Notes under the pieces: generated by a model | Database searches by the model: none | The model's input: only the letters and a program-made list of their open reading frames with translations | What the model was told of the DNA's origin: nothing | In this document: one piece after another, positions 8,043 to 16,495 of the stretch | Numbering within the stretch: the first letter of the stretch is position 1 | How the letters are laid out: every line of letters starts with the position of its first letter | Program-made: the position numbers and the translations under genes | DNA from: Clostridia bacterium | GTDB taxonomy: Bacteria; Bacillota; Clostridia; Christensenellales; Borkfalkiaceae | Reading direction: 5' to 3' | DNA length: 64,000 nt | NCBI GenBank assembly: GCA_029055875.1 | Contig: JAIDCJ010000006.1 | Location: 99,590-163,589 of the forward strand

Positions 8043-9370
8043 ATTCCATTTACTACGCCTGAAAACAGCGTAAAGTTATCCCAAGTAGTAATGATAAAGC
8101 CGAACGCTCTGTCTAAAATAAAATCTTCGCGAACTTCCTTTTTCTCATCCGGCGCAGGAGAAGTCGCATCGTTTGCTATAATGGTGACCGCCGCGCCCTC
8201 GATACCCTTTTTATCTACCGTTAAATCGGTAACGTGCTGCACCTTCGTGCATACGCAGGGAGTATTGGTAATTGCGGAATAATCGCATTTTATATCATCG
8301 AAAAGTAAGTTGATGCCGAATTTCTCTTGCAAGATTTCTTTCACATCCTCGTCGTATTTGCACTTATACTCGGGGAAAAGACAGCGGGTGTAATATTCCG
8401 TTTGGGTGTCGCCGTCATAAGGGCGGTAGTCCGTTACTGCGTTCACCTCGGCAATGTTTTCGGCGGTGAATACGTCGTCAACCGTATATCCGTCCTTGGG
8501 CAAAATAAACTTTATTTTGTAGCCGTCGAACGTCGAAGTATAGAAGGTGGAATAGGTTTCCCCCTCGTAAGCTCTGCCCCGCTTAAAATCGCCGAGTAAA
8601 AGCTTGGTTTGTTTCGTCGTACCGTCCGCATTCCCGAACGTATAATTTTCCGTCGTGAAGAACAAATCGTCCCCGCCGTTATTCCAAATGGTTTTGAGAT
8701 ACAGCGTATTAATGAGCGCGAACGCAGTATCTTTGGAGAGCTGAAAATCTTGATCGATAAGTCCCTTCGTCTGTTCCTTGACGAACGCACGCACGGCTTG
8801 GTTGGCCTCTGCATTCTTATACGCAAAATCTGCCGAATAGGAATAGGCGTAGTAATGCTGAGAAAGCGCGTCTATGCAAGGCTGCTTGTAGTCTAAACGT
8901 TCGTCCAGCCAAATGGAATTGCCGAGCTTTACCATGCCCGTGATTTCGTTTTCAGGTTTATGCTCTACGTTCAGCGCACGGTAAAGCATGGGATAATTCT
9001 CTTTGAGCTGTTCGTAAGAAACGCCCAGCGCGGATAGGATTTCCGAACGCGTTTCGCCCGACGCGCACTCCGCGGCAAGCGAAAGCGCAGAATAGACGGA
9101 TACGGGCGATACGGTAAAATTGTCTTTCTCTTCACGCGCCTTGTAGGCTCTATCGGCAAAGGTAGCCGCAAACTCTTCGACCTTGCCCTTGAACGCAACG
9201 AAGCTTTCCTTCGTACGGTCGCCGTAGCCGAGCGAAGTGACCTCGGCAGGTTTTCCGAGCTGTTCGCTCTTGCCCGCGTCGGTTCCGCCCGCTCCGCCGC
9301 AGGCGGTCATGGAAACCGCGCATACTGCGGCGCACGCAAGCGCGGCAAACGCTTTGAATTTTCCTTTCAT
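8039..9370 (-). CDS. Serpin-family protease inhibitor lipoprotein
   Basis: The 443-residue protein has a lipoprotein signal peptide with lipobox SMTAC (Cys at about 24), so it would be exported and lipid-anchored. The body is a serpin: NFTVSPVSVYSALSLAA (helix B), FALINTLYLKTIWN (strand s3A), FPEYKCKYDEDVKEIL, and near the end the hinge KKGIEGAAVTI followed by a reactive loop and FILDRAFGFII. The hinge keeps P15 Gly, small residues at P12-P9 and Thr at P8, although P14 is Ile, so inhibition is plausible. Counting places P1-P1' near Thr-Ser in ANDATSPAP. Bacterial serpins are sporadic; gut examples (siropins, the Bifidobacterium serpin) target host or microbial serine proteases. GGGAGGAG precedes the ATG. 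It lies 11 nt after the GH51-like gene. Confidence 0.92.
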   Translation of the reverse strand: MKGKFKAFAALACAAVCAVSMTACGGAGGTDAGKSEQLGKPAEVTSLGYGDRTKESFVAFKGKVEEFAATFADRAYKAREEKDNFTVSPVSVYSALSLAAECASGETRSEILSALGVSYEQLKENYPMLYRALNVEHKPENEITGMVKLGNSIWLDERLDYKQPCIDALSQHYYAYSYSADFAYKNAEANQAVRAFVKEQTKGLIDQDFQLSKDTAFALINTLYLKTIWNNGGDDLFFTTENYTFGNADGTTKQTKLLLGDFKRGRAYEGETYSTFYTSTFDGYKIKFILPKDGYTVDDVFTAENIAEVNAVTDYRPYDGDTQTEYYTRCLFPEYKCKYDEDVKEILQEKFGINLLFDDIKCDYSAITNTPCVCTKVQHVTDLTVDKKGIEGAAVTIIANDATSPAPDEKKEVREDFILDRAFGFIITTWDNFTLFSGVVNGI

Positions 9371-9381
9371 AGCTCTCCTCC

Positions 9382-11112
9382 CTATTTCTTAAAGACGAGC
9401 ACCTGAAAGCTGTGCGGTGCGAGCGTGAGCGTTCTCTCGCCCGTGGGCGCAAGCCGTTCGGGTTTTATTTTTTGGGGTTCGTGCAGAGCGTTGTAGTCGG
9501 TAAGCTCCCCGCTAAGACGGATAATCTGCGTGAGTGCGCCGAAGTCGTAATCCCCCTCCACTTCCGCCTCGAGCGTTTCGTCGCCCGCATTGACGACCTT
9601 GACAAACGTGAACGCGTCGCGCTCGGAAGCTGAAACGTACACCGCTTTCTCGTCCGACTGTGCTTTCAACGTAAAAATACCTTTATGGAGACTGAAAAGC
9701 TGTTGCACGTAGTAGCTCGCCGTAGGGCAGACGGAATTTCCGTCAAACCAAATCAACACGGGGCTCCACTGTGTATAGCCAACCCTTGCCAAGAGCGGTG
9801 CGTAGCACATGGCGGGATCATCGGCATTTTGCTCTAAACCCGTCAGAAAAGCCGCTTCCGCAAGCGCACACTCGAAGCGGTTCGCCTCGGGCGTTTGCGG
9901 CGCGTTCTTTAAGCCTGCCGCATATCTGCCCGCAACTGCTTTCTCCCTCGAAAGACCGTTTGCTTTTTCATAGAGCTCATCGGGCGAGCCGAACGTATTC
10001 GCACCCGTTTCTACAATGCAAAGCTTGGGATATATTTCGTGAATGCGCTCTTCGAGCATTTTCTTACATTTCTCTTTTTCGCGCGCCTTACTTGTACCGA
10101 ACGCCACGCCTAAGTATTCTAATTCAAACGGATCGGGGTGTCCCATCTCCGCGCGCACTCTGCCCCACATCGTGTTCGTACTGCCCGCGGCAAATTCTAT
10201 GACGTCGAGTGCGTCCTGCAAGCAAGATTCCTCGTCGTATGCGGCGTCCTCAAGGTTCACGTTTACCACGGGGAAGGGCTTTGCGCCCAGATACTCAGCA
10301 AGCTTGAAATACTCGAAGTAGCCGATTCCGAGCGATTGCCCGTAATGCGAATTGCCGCCGCCCGCCCATCTGTTCGGCGTGTGTTTTCTGTGCTCCGCTA
10401 AACCGATGGAATATTTCCAAAGATAGTGTTCGCCCCCTTTGCCCTCAGAGCAATCATCGGGGAAACGCAAAAAGCCCGGCTCCATTTCCTTTAAGAGCGT
10501 TACGAGGTCGCGACGGAACACGCCCATTATCGCGTCGGCGGGCATCATGGAAAAGCAATCGAGGTGAATGCTTCCCGCCTTGGAAAGCGTAAAGCAGAAA
10601 TCCGCACGCTCGGCGTCCGTCTTGCTCTTGATATGAAACGCATAGCGGCGCCATTGTCCGTCGGGCTTGAGTTTTACTTTCTTCTCGAAAAGCGGCGTAC
10701 CGCCCGCGTACACGCCGACGAGCGCCGTACCCTTATAGTTATACGAACGCGCGTAAAAGGAAATTTTGTATTCCGTTTTCGCTTTCAGATAAATTCCGTC
10801 GTACGCTTTATTCTTCACCCCCGCGCCCGCCTCGTTGGTAGTAAGGCGCAGATAATGGGGATTTTCGTAGAAGAGCGGACGGTCGGTCTTGATTTTCAAC
10901 GTAGTGTCCGCGCCCGCGGGATAGACTTCCCACGCATAGCCGCCGTCGTCAACGACGCCGTTATGCTGCACGTCCTTTGCTTCAAAATTTCTGTTTTCAA
11001 GCAGCTCGGCATAGAGCCCGCCGTCGAGGCTGTAATTCACGTCCTCTAACAAAAGCCCTACTCCGCCGTTTGCTACGGGCGTTTTATCCTGCTGCGTTAT
11101 AGTAATTTTCAT
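9382..11112 (-). CDS. GH51-like protein with both catalytic glutamate motifs lost
   Basis: The 576-residue protein follows the intracellular/secreted alpha-L-arabinofuranosidase (GH51) layout: a carbohydrate-binding-like N-terminal section (about 30-190), a TIM-barrel section starting GFLRFPDDC, and a C-terminal beta domain ending HSFQVLVFKK. The acid/base region, normally EIGNEN, reads EYLGVAFGTS. The nucleophile region, normally GEYA or SEYA, reads AGRYAAG. The surrounding blocks ALAEAAFLTGLEQNADD and YTQWSPVLIWFDG are well kept, so the alignment is secure. No signal peptide is visible. It is probably a sugar-binding or pseudoenzyme protein rather than a hydrolase. AAGGAA precedes the start; nptA-like gene is 26 nt upstream. 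Confidence 0.85.
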   Translation of the reverse strand: MKITITQQDKTPVANGGVGLLLEDVNYSLDGGLYAELLENRNFEAKDVQHNGVVDDGGYAWEVYPAGADTTLKIKTDRPLFYENPHYLRLTTNEAGAGVKNKAYDGIYLKAKTEYKISFYARSYNYKGTALVGVYAGGTPLFEKKVKLKPDGQWRRYAFHIKSKTDAERADFCFTLSKAGSIHLDCFSMMPADAIMGVFRRDLVTLLKEMEPGFLRFPDDCSEGKGGEHYLWKYSIGLAEHRKHTPNRWAGGGNSHYGQSLGIGYFEYFKLAEYLGAKPFPVVNVNLEDAAYDEESCLQDALDVIEFAAGSTNTMWGRVRAEMGHPDPFELEYLGVAFGTSKAREKEKCKKMLEERIHEIYPKLCIVETGANTFGSPDELYEKANGLSREKAVAGRYAAGLKNAPQTPEANRFECALAEAAFLTGLEQNADDPAMCYAPLLARVGYTQWSPVLIWFDGNSVCPTASYYVQQLFSLHKGIFTLKAQSDEKAVYVSASERDAFTFVKVVNAGDETLEAEVEGDYDFGALTQIIRLSGELTDYNALHEPQKIKPERLAPTGERTLTLAPHSFQVLVFKK

Positions 11113-11138
11113 AGTGATTCCTTAAAAAGTAATACCGC

Positions 11139-12812
11139 TCATTCGATTGAATGCGCGATAAAAGTGATATGGTCTGCCGCACGCTCCAAATTCCCGACGA
11201 GGTTGATGAACACGCTCGAATTTTCGGGCTGGCATTTCCCCTCGTTAAGACGCTGAATGTGCATGGTGACGATTTGCTTCTTGGTATTATCGATTTCGTC
11301 TTCGAGTTTATCCACCTCGCTAAGTCCCTTCTTATTCTTGGTAAGGAAGGTATCGAGCGAAAGCGCATAGAGATTTTTAGTCTTTTCGTGCAGATCGGTA
11401 ATCATTTCAATGAACTCATCCGAGAACACGAGATTATCGTTGACGTAATGAGCGGTATATTTGGTGAAATTATCGGCAATTTCGCCGACACGCACGATAT
11501 CGTTGAGCACGTAATGCAGGTTAGAAACCGTCTTTTCCTCGTCCATTACAAGCGACGTTGCGGAGAGCTTGACGAGATATTCCACCATGCTTCTATTCGC
11601 ATTGATCAGCTTGACGTTGCGTTCCTGCACGTTTTCCGTTACGGATAAGTCCTTTGCAACGAACGCCTCAAAAGCGCGGTTCATGGTTTCCATAGCGTAA
11701 GAGAGCAGCTTGCCCGCGCCCTGATAAATTTGCCCAAGCGCAACGGAAGGCGTGCGCATAAGGCGTTCGTCGAGCTCGGCAAGAATTTCCGTCGTTTTGG
11801 AAACCTTCTCGGGCTTTTCTTTCTTGTCCCGAATCACGAAGTTGGCAATCTTGACGAATATCTTGATGCACGGTAAGAACAAGACTGTACAAATCAAATT
11901 GAACAGCGTGTGGAACATTGCAATTTGCAAGTTCGGATCGTTCTTGAACAGCCCCACGAGAATGGTATCAGCAAACCCTTCCCACGCGAGAAGTAGCACC
12001 GTGAAAATGAGCGCACCGAAGAAGTTGAACATAAAGTGAATGAGCGCGGCACGCTTTGCATTCGGGTTAGCGCCGAACGAGGAAATGAGCGCGGTAACGC
12101 AAGTACCGATATTCGCGCCGATAATCAAAAAGTAAATCGCGTTCCCCGTTATTGCGGTGCCGCCGCCCGTCACCGTCATCATTGCAATAATGATAGAGTT
12201 TACAGCCGTAGAAGACTGCACGAGCGCGGTCATTAAAATACCGATAAAAAGCAAGAGAAAGGAAGCACCGAATCGGTTGAGATTGGTCACGCTCGTCAAC
12301 AGCCCTTGAACATTGCCCACGAAGTCGGGGAACAAATTTTTGTTAAACGCAAGCGACATGAATTTGAGTCCAACGAAGATAAGACCGAACGACGCAAGCG
12401 CGTTGCCGATAGATTTGACCTTCTCGTTCTTGGAAAACATTCCCATAAACACGCCAATCGCGGTCGTACAGAGGAAGGTAGTCGTTACCACGTCACCGAG
12501 GGAAAGCACCCAGAGCGTGAGCGTCGTTCCGACGTTCGCACCCATGATAATTGCCGTTGCCTGAAAGAGCGTCATGACGCCTGCGTTTACAAGCCCTACG
12601 ACCATGATCGTCGTAAAAGCAGAGCTCTGCCCGATGACCGTAACCGCCGCGCCGATACCCACGCCCGCAAAACGGTTCCCCGCCGTCTTGTTGAGCATGG
12701 TACGCAATTTGCTATGGGCAATCTTCGTCAAATTGTCGCTCAGCGTATGAATGCCGATTAAGAGAGCACCCAAACCGCCGAATATCATCATGACGACTTT
12801 GAAATATTCCAT
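11139..12812 (-). CDS. Na/Pi cotransporter with C-terminal PhoU-like domain
   Basis: The 557-residue protein belongs to the NptA/YjbB phosphate transporter family (SLC34-like). It carries the duplicated motifs GQSSAFTTIM and VQSSTAVNSII plus GANVGTT and GANIGT within about ten membrane helices in the first 330 residues. The last 210 residues form a helical PhoU-like cytosolic domain. It uses a sodium gradient to move phosphate; in bacteria export is also reported. It heads the leftward row that includes the GH51-like and serpin genes, but the functional link is unclear. GAGGAG lies rather far (12 nt) from the ATG. Confidence 0.92.
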   Translation of the reverse strand: MEYFKVVMMIFGGLGALLIGIHTLSDNLTKIAHSKLRTMLNKTAGNRFAGVGIGAAVTVIGQSSAFTTIMVVGLVNAGVMTLFQATAIIMGANVGTTLTLWVLSLGDVVTTTFLCTTAIGVFMGMFSKNEKVKSIGNALASFGLIFVGLKFMSLAFNKNLFPDFVGNVQGLLTSVTNLNRFGASFLLLFIGILMTALVQSSTAVNSIIIAMMTVTGGGTAITGNAIYFLIIGANIGTCVTALISSFGANPNAKRAALIHFMFNFFGALIFTVLLLAWEGFADTILVGLFKNDPNLQIAMFHTLFNLICTVLFLPCIKIFVKIANFVIRDKKEKPEKVSKTTEILAELDERLMRTPSVALGQIYQGAGKLLSYAMETMNRAFEAFVAKDLSVTENVQERNVKLINANRSMVEYLVKLSATSLVMDEEKTVSNLHYVLNDIVRVGEIADNFTKYTAHYVNDNLVFSDEFIEMITDLHEKTKNLYALSLDTFLTKNKKGLSEVDKLEDEIDNTKKQIVTMHIQRLNEGKCQPENSSVFINLVGNLERAADHITFIAHSIE

Positions 12813-12963
12813 TACGCCGATTGACTCCTCTATGGTATATCTTTTTCCCTATTATACTAGTAATTCATACGTTATCGTTCAATTTTCAATATATTGAAAA
12901 AATAACTTTGTCGTAAACCGCACAATATAAAACCACCCCAACGGTTTTCCATTGGAGTGGTTT
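12813..12963. other. Gap between the Na/Pi transporter gene and tRNA-Pro
   Basis: This stretch holds a TATAAT (minus strand, 12856-12851) that could serve the transporter gene but has no good -35 box at 17 nt. A perfect 18-bp palindrome, TTTTCAATATATTGAAAA, lies at 12883-12900 upstream of it and may be an operator. The rest is tRNA terminator. Confidence 0.5.
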
Positions 12964-12964
12964 T
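12929..12964 (-). terminator. Terminator of tRNA-Pro(CGG)
   Basis: AAAACCAC and GTGGTTTT close an imperfect stem with a CCAA/TTGG inner part, placed right at the tRNA CCA end and followed by T residues on the minus strand. Confidence 0.65.
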
Positions 12965-13040
12965 GGTCGAGGCGACGAGATTTGAACTCACGACCTCTTG
13001 GTCCCGAACCAAGCGCGCTACCAAGCTGCGCTACGCCTCG
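12964..13040 (-). tRNA. tRNA-Pro (anticodon CGG), CCA encoded
   Basis: The 77-nt cloverleaf has acceptor stem CGAGGCG/CGCCTCG, D arm GCGC/GCGC, anticodon stem CTTGG/CCAAG with loop TTCGGGA, T loop TTCAAAT, discriminator A and encoded CCA. It reads CCG. It is closely similar to the AGG isoacceptor at 14997-15073. Confidence 0.95.
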
Positions 13041-13052
13041 ATTTGCTCATTT

Positions 13053-13081
13053 ATTATAGCAAATGTTTTTTTGATTTGCAA
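13053..13081 (-). promoter_or_regulatory. Promoter of tRNA-Pro(CGG)
   Basis: TTGCAA (13081-13076), a 17-nt spacer and TATAAT (13058-13053) on the minus strand place the start a few nucleotides before the mature tRNA. Confidence 0.8.
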
Positions 13082-13135
13082 GCGTTTTCATTTGATTTTC
13101 AAGAAGTCGTAAATATGCGAAATGAGTTTTCTCTC

Positions 13136-14836
13136 TTAAAATTCGCAGATATCGTCGTAAAGATATTCACTTTCAAAACTATACTGCATGATTTCCGTTT
13201 TGCCGTTATATTCGCGGTTTAAGTAATAACAATGCTCCACATGCATGATTATAAAATTGTCGCGACGGTAAGCCACGCTTGTTACATAAAAAGAATACTC
13301 CCCTACCTGTTTCTTTTCTACAGTGGGCAGTGCCTTTTCGGCATGATAGTCTTTTTCCTTAATCTTTTTCAGCTCGCCGCTGCTCAAATCATACTTGTAA
13401 TAGGTATAACTGTTTTTTCCGCCACGCCCGTCGAGATCAAAGCGAAAATACAAGCCCCCCTGGTATACGTTCATTTCCGTGTTATAATTTCCCGAATCGA
13501 ACTCACCGACCTGCGTGCATTCGCCGTCTTGGATTTTATGCAGATAATATTTCCAGTCCGTATCATGTTCGTTCTTGTAAAAGTATGCAACAGAAAACAC
13601 GTAAGCCGCGTCGTCAAAATAAATATCGTCCACGTGACGGCGGGCATCGATATATTTTGAGGAATACTCCACCTCGCCCAAATTAAAACCATACGCTTTT
13701 TCGCTTGCCTTATCCACGTCAGTAATCTGTTTATCGCCAATGAGATAAATATTTCCTGCCGTAACCTTCACGGTTCTAAAACCGAACTTATCCGGTAACT
13801 GAGCAATATGCGTTTCGCCGTCTTCCCACCATTCGATGTAATAATCATGTTTCCAGTTCCCGACGTGGATACCGCCCTCGGACTCTATCCAAACCACCTG
13901 CCAGGGTCCGTATATATCGTTCTCGCCCTCTTCCCAAACCACGATCGAATGCTTATAAAGTTTATAAAAAACACCGTTCTGATAATCAGCCTCTAAAATA
14001 TGGTATTCCTCAAAGGAATTCTGATCTTCCTCGGGCATGTGAAATTCGTGAAGCAGATTACCCTCTAAATCATAAATGAGTTTCGTATTTTCGCTATCTA
14101 TATAAACGGTATCGTTTTCGCACAGTTTAATTTTAATTTCTTCATGCGGCAGAGCGGAAAGATACTCACCCGATTTGTGTTCGTTATCGTAAAGATATAG
14201 GAAGTAAGCGTCTTCGACCGATAACACAAAAAAGATTTTATGCACCTTCGTTATATAGTGAAAGTTGTATACGGAGATATCGTCAGCAGTATAAGTTATT
14301 CCGTCAACCGAAATTTCTTTGAGTAGCACCTCCGACTCGAAGCCGTCCGTTGCGCGAAGCAGATTGCCCTCTACATCGTAAATGAGATTCGTATTTTCGC
14401 TATCTATACAAACGGTATTGTTTTCGCACAGTTTCATTCTAATTTCTTCATACGGCAGAGCGGAAAGATATTCACCCGATTTGTGTTCGTAATCGTAAAG
14501 ATAAAGGAAGTAAGAGTCTTCGACCGATAACTCAAATACCGATAACACAAAAAAGATTTTATGTGCCTGCGGCGCATAACAATAATTGTATATGGAAAAT
14601 TCGTCCGCGGTATAAGTTTCGCCGTCCAGCGTTATTTCCTTGAGTAGACTCTCGCTCTCGGAGCCGTCCGTGCGGGAGCGCATATTCCCCTTATAGAGCC
14701 AAAGCCCTTCTTGCTTGCCAAGAACTTTCGGCCTTACTTCCTCTTTGGAGGGATAGCTATATTTGCACGCAGTGAAACAGAACGTAAGAAATATCGCCGT
14801 AGCAAAAATGAAAAATAATTTTGCAAATTTTTTCAT
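13136..14836 (-). CDS. Hypothetical lipoprotein with internal tandem duplication
   Basis: The 566-residue protein starts with a lipoprotein signal peptide (lipobox FTAC, Cys at about 24). I recognise no family. Residues about 55-155 and 160-260 are two copies of one module (LLKEI..DG.TYTAD..S.YN, HKIFFVLSVED.YFLYLYD, EHKSGEYLSALP, LIYD.EGNLL), which looks like a propeller or beta-repeat unit. The rest, with recurring short beta-strand motifs, may continue the same fold. GGAGGG precedes the ATG. It is flanked by tRNA-Pro genes on both sides and is somewhat AT-rich. Confidence 0.75.
   Translation of the reverse strand: MKKFAKLFFIFATAIFLTFCFTACKYSYPSKEEVRPKVLGKQEGLWLYKGNMRSRTDGSESESLLKEITLDGETYTADEFSIYNYCYAPQAHKIFFVLSVFELSVEDSYFLYLYDYEHKSGEYLSALPYEEIRMKLCENNTVCIDSENTNLIYDVEGNLLRATDGFESEVLLKEISVDGITYTADDISVYNFHYITKVHKIFFVLSVEDAYFLYLYDNEHKSGEYLSALPHEEIKIKLCENDTVYIDSENTKLIYDLEGNLLHEFHMPEEDQNSFEEYHILEADYQNGVFYKLYKHSIVVWEEGENDIYGPWQVVWIESEGGIHVGNWKHDYYIEWWEDGETHIAQLPDKFGFRTVKVTAGNIYLIGDKQITDVDKASEKAYGFNLGEVEYSSKYIDARRHVDDIYFDDAAYVFSVAYFYKNEHDTDWKYYLHKIQDGECTQVGEFDSGNYNTEMNVYQGGLYFRFDLDGRGGKNSYTYYKYDLSSGELKKIKEKDYHAEKALPTVEKKQVGEYSFYVTSVAYRRDNFIIMHVEHCYYLNREYNGKTEIMQYSFESEYLYDDICEF
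14051..14671 (-). repeat. Tandem duplication inside the lipoprotein gene
   Basis: Copies at about 14051-14350 and 14357-14671 align at a 306-bp offset with only scattered mismatches. The upper-coordinate copy carries an extra 15 bp near 14527-14541, itself a short local duplication that adds five residues. The similarity at DNA level indicates a recent event. Confidence 0.85.
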
Positions 14837-14953
14837 AACCGTTCCCTCCTGATCAGGTTACGTTTATTTTATGCTTTGCGTCGAAAAAAGTCAAGCAGCG
14901 CTTTGCATAAATTTGAAAAGAGAAAAATTTGCCCGAAATATAGGGTAAAATGC

Positions 14954-14981
14954 TTGACACAAAATAAATTATCTTTATAAT
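14954..14981 (+). promoter_or_regulatory. Promoter of tRNA-Pro(AGG)
   Basis: Consensus TTGACA (14954-14959), a 16-nt spacer and consensus TATAAT (14976-14981); the mature tRNA begins 15 nt later. Confidence 0.88.
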
Positions 14982-14996
14982 AATAAATGCTTTTAT

Positions 14997-15073
14997 TGAG
15001 GTGTAGCGCAGTTTGGTAGCGCGCTTGGTTAGGGACCAAGAGGTCGTGGGTTCAAGTCCCGTCACCTCAACCA
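14997..15073 (+). tRNA. tRNA-Pro (anticodon AGG), CCA encoded
   Basis: The 77-nt cloverleaf has acceptor stem TGAGGTG/CACCTCA, anticodon stem CTTGG/CCAAG with loop TTAGGGA, T loop TTCAAGT, discriminator A and encoded CCA. Anticodon AGG reads CCU and, if A34 is deaminated to inosine, further Pro codons. It differs from the CGG tRNA mostly in the outer acceptor pairs and base 34. Confidence 0.95.
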
Positions 15074-15108
15074 AAAAACGGAAACGGTTTTACCGCTTCC
15101 GTTTTTTT
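15073..15108. terminator. Bidirectional terminator between tRNA-Pro and the amylase gene
   Basis: ACGGAAACGGT pairs with ACCGCTTCCGT (one A-C mismatch) around TTT, with A and T runs on the two sides. It can end the rightward tRNA and the leftward amylase transcript. Confidence 0.75.
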
Positions 15109-16420
15109 AATTTCTCCGATAAATGCTTGCCGTAAAAGATGGAAGATAAATATCGTTTAAGTTCCGAACTTGCCCCGTGAGTAAGTCCGTTCCCTCCGCT
15201 TCCTCTACGCGCACCGTGCAATCTCCCGCGCCGATATTGATTGCAACAATCAGTTTTTCCCCTTCGCATTCCCGAACGAACGAAAAGTTTGTATTTTGCA
15301 GCGTTGCCTTTGTATAGCTACCATAGGCAAGCGCACGACTACTCTTTCTTATATGAGCGAGCTTTTTGATATGCTCTACAAGCTCGGCGTGCGCGCCTTT
15401 ATCTAAATCGTCAATACAGGGGCGCAAATGCACGTCGTTATCGCCTTTATCCCCCTCTGCACCGAATTCCGAGCCGTAATAAATGCACGGCATTCCGGGC
15501 ATGGTAAACAACAGCGTATAGAGATTGAGCAGGTTTCGTTTCTCTTTTAACGCAGTATATACGCGCGGTACGTCGTGATTGTCCACGAAGTTAAGCATGC
15601 GCTTCCCCGAATACAGCGCCCACGGAAGCGAAGAAAACAGCCTCGTGAGCGAATGCTCGATTTCAAACAGATTTTCCGAATTGAACGCCGAGGTCATGCC
15701 CTTATAGCACTCGTAGTTGGTAATGGAATTCAGCCGTTCGGGGCAAATATTATTTTGGAAATTTCCGCAATGGATAACCTCGCCTACAAGATAAAAATCG
15801 GGTTTCCTTTCGTTTACCGTGCGGCGAAGCAGCTCCATAAACCAGGGCGGCAACAGATAGCATACGTCGAGGCGAAGTCCGTCGATATCAAATTCGTCGA
15901 TCCAAAAACGCACGGCGTCCATGAGATATTTTTGCAAATCCCAATTATCAAGGCGCAGTTTGACAAGCTCGGGATGCCCCTCCCAGTTCTCGTAATTGAA
16001 ACCGTCGTTATAGGCGGAATTGCCGTAAAAGTCGATATTGAACCAGAAACGGTAATCGGTGCCATCGCGCTTTTCGCGGACTTCCTTAAAGGGCGCAAAC
16101 CCCCGCCCCGTATGGTTGAACACGCCGTCCAGCACGACGCGGATCCCGTTTTCGTGGAACTTTTTCACAAGCTCCTTAAACTCTTCGTTCGTGCCGAGCC
16201 GCCTGTCCACACGGTAAAAGTCAATCGTATCGTAACCGTGGCGCTCGCTTTCAAAAAGCGGATTAAAAAGCACGGCACTTACACCAAGCTCTTTTAGTCT
16301 CGGAATTTCCGCCTCGATTTTCCCGAAACGGTGCCTTACTTCCCCGAAATCATTCTCGCGCTCTGCGCCGCAAAAACCCAAAGGATAAATCTGATAGAAT
16401 ACGCTTTCGTCAAACCACAT
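15107..16420 (-). CDS. GH13 alpha-amylase-family glycosidase (cytoplasmic)
   Basis: The preferred start MWFDESVFYQIYPLGFCG at 16420 removes 18 unsupported residues and matches family starts; GAGGAA lies upstream. The 437-residue enzyme hydrolyses alpha-glucans or cyclomaltodextrins. Visible GH13 regions are VVLDGVFNHTG (region I), DGLRLDVCY with the nucleophile Asp (region II), YLVGEV with the acid/base Glu (region III) and NFVDNHD with the third Asp (region IV). No signal peptide is present, so it acts on imported oligosaccharides. A neopullulanase/cyclomaltodextrinase-like role is likely, but the N-domain of those enzymes is missing. It is monocistronic. Confidence 0.9.
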   Translation of the reverse strand: MWFDESVFYQIYPLGFCGAERENDFGEVRHRFGKIEAEIPRLKELGVSAVLFNPLFESERHGYDTIDFYRVDRRLGTNEEFKELVKKFHENGIRVVLDGVFNHTGRGFAPFKEVREKRDGTDYRFWFNIDFYGNSAYNDGFNYENWEGHPELVKLRLDNWDLQKYLMDAVRFWIDEFDIDGLRLDVCYLLPPWFMELLRRTVNERKPDFYLVGEVIHCGNFQNNICPERLNSITNYECYKGMTSAFNSENLFEIEHSLTRLFSSLPWALYSGKRMLNFVDNHDVPRVYTALKEKRNLLNLYTLLFTMPGMPCIYYGSEFGAEGDKGDNDVHLRPCIDDLDKGAHAELVEHIKKLAHIRKSSRALAYGSYTKATLQNTNFSFVRECEGEKLIVAINIGAGDCTVRVEEAEGTDLLTGQVRNLNDIYLPSFTASIYRRN

Positions 16421-16445
16421 AAAATATAATTCCTCGCTTTCAAAT

Positions 16446-16474
16446 ATTCTAACACGTTTTAACACAATTTTCAA
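16446..16474 (-). promoter_or_regulatory. Promoter of the GH13 gene
   Basis: TTGAAA (16474-16469), a 17-nt spacer and TAGAAT (16451-16446) on the minus strand. The expected start lies about 20 nt before the chosen ATG. Confidence 0.75.
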
Positions 16475-16495
16475 GAGAATACGATAAAAACGGCG

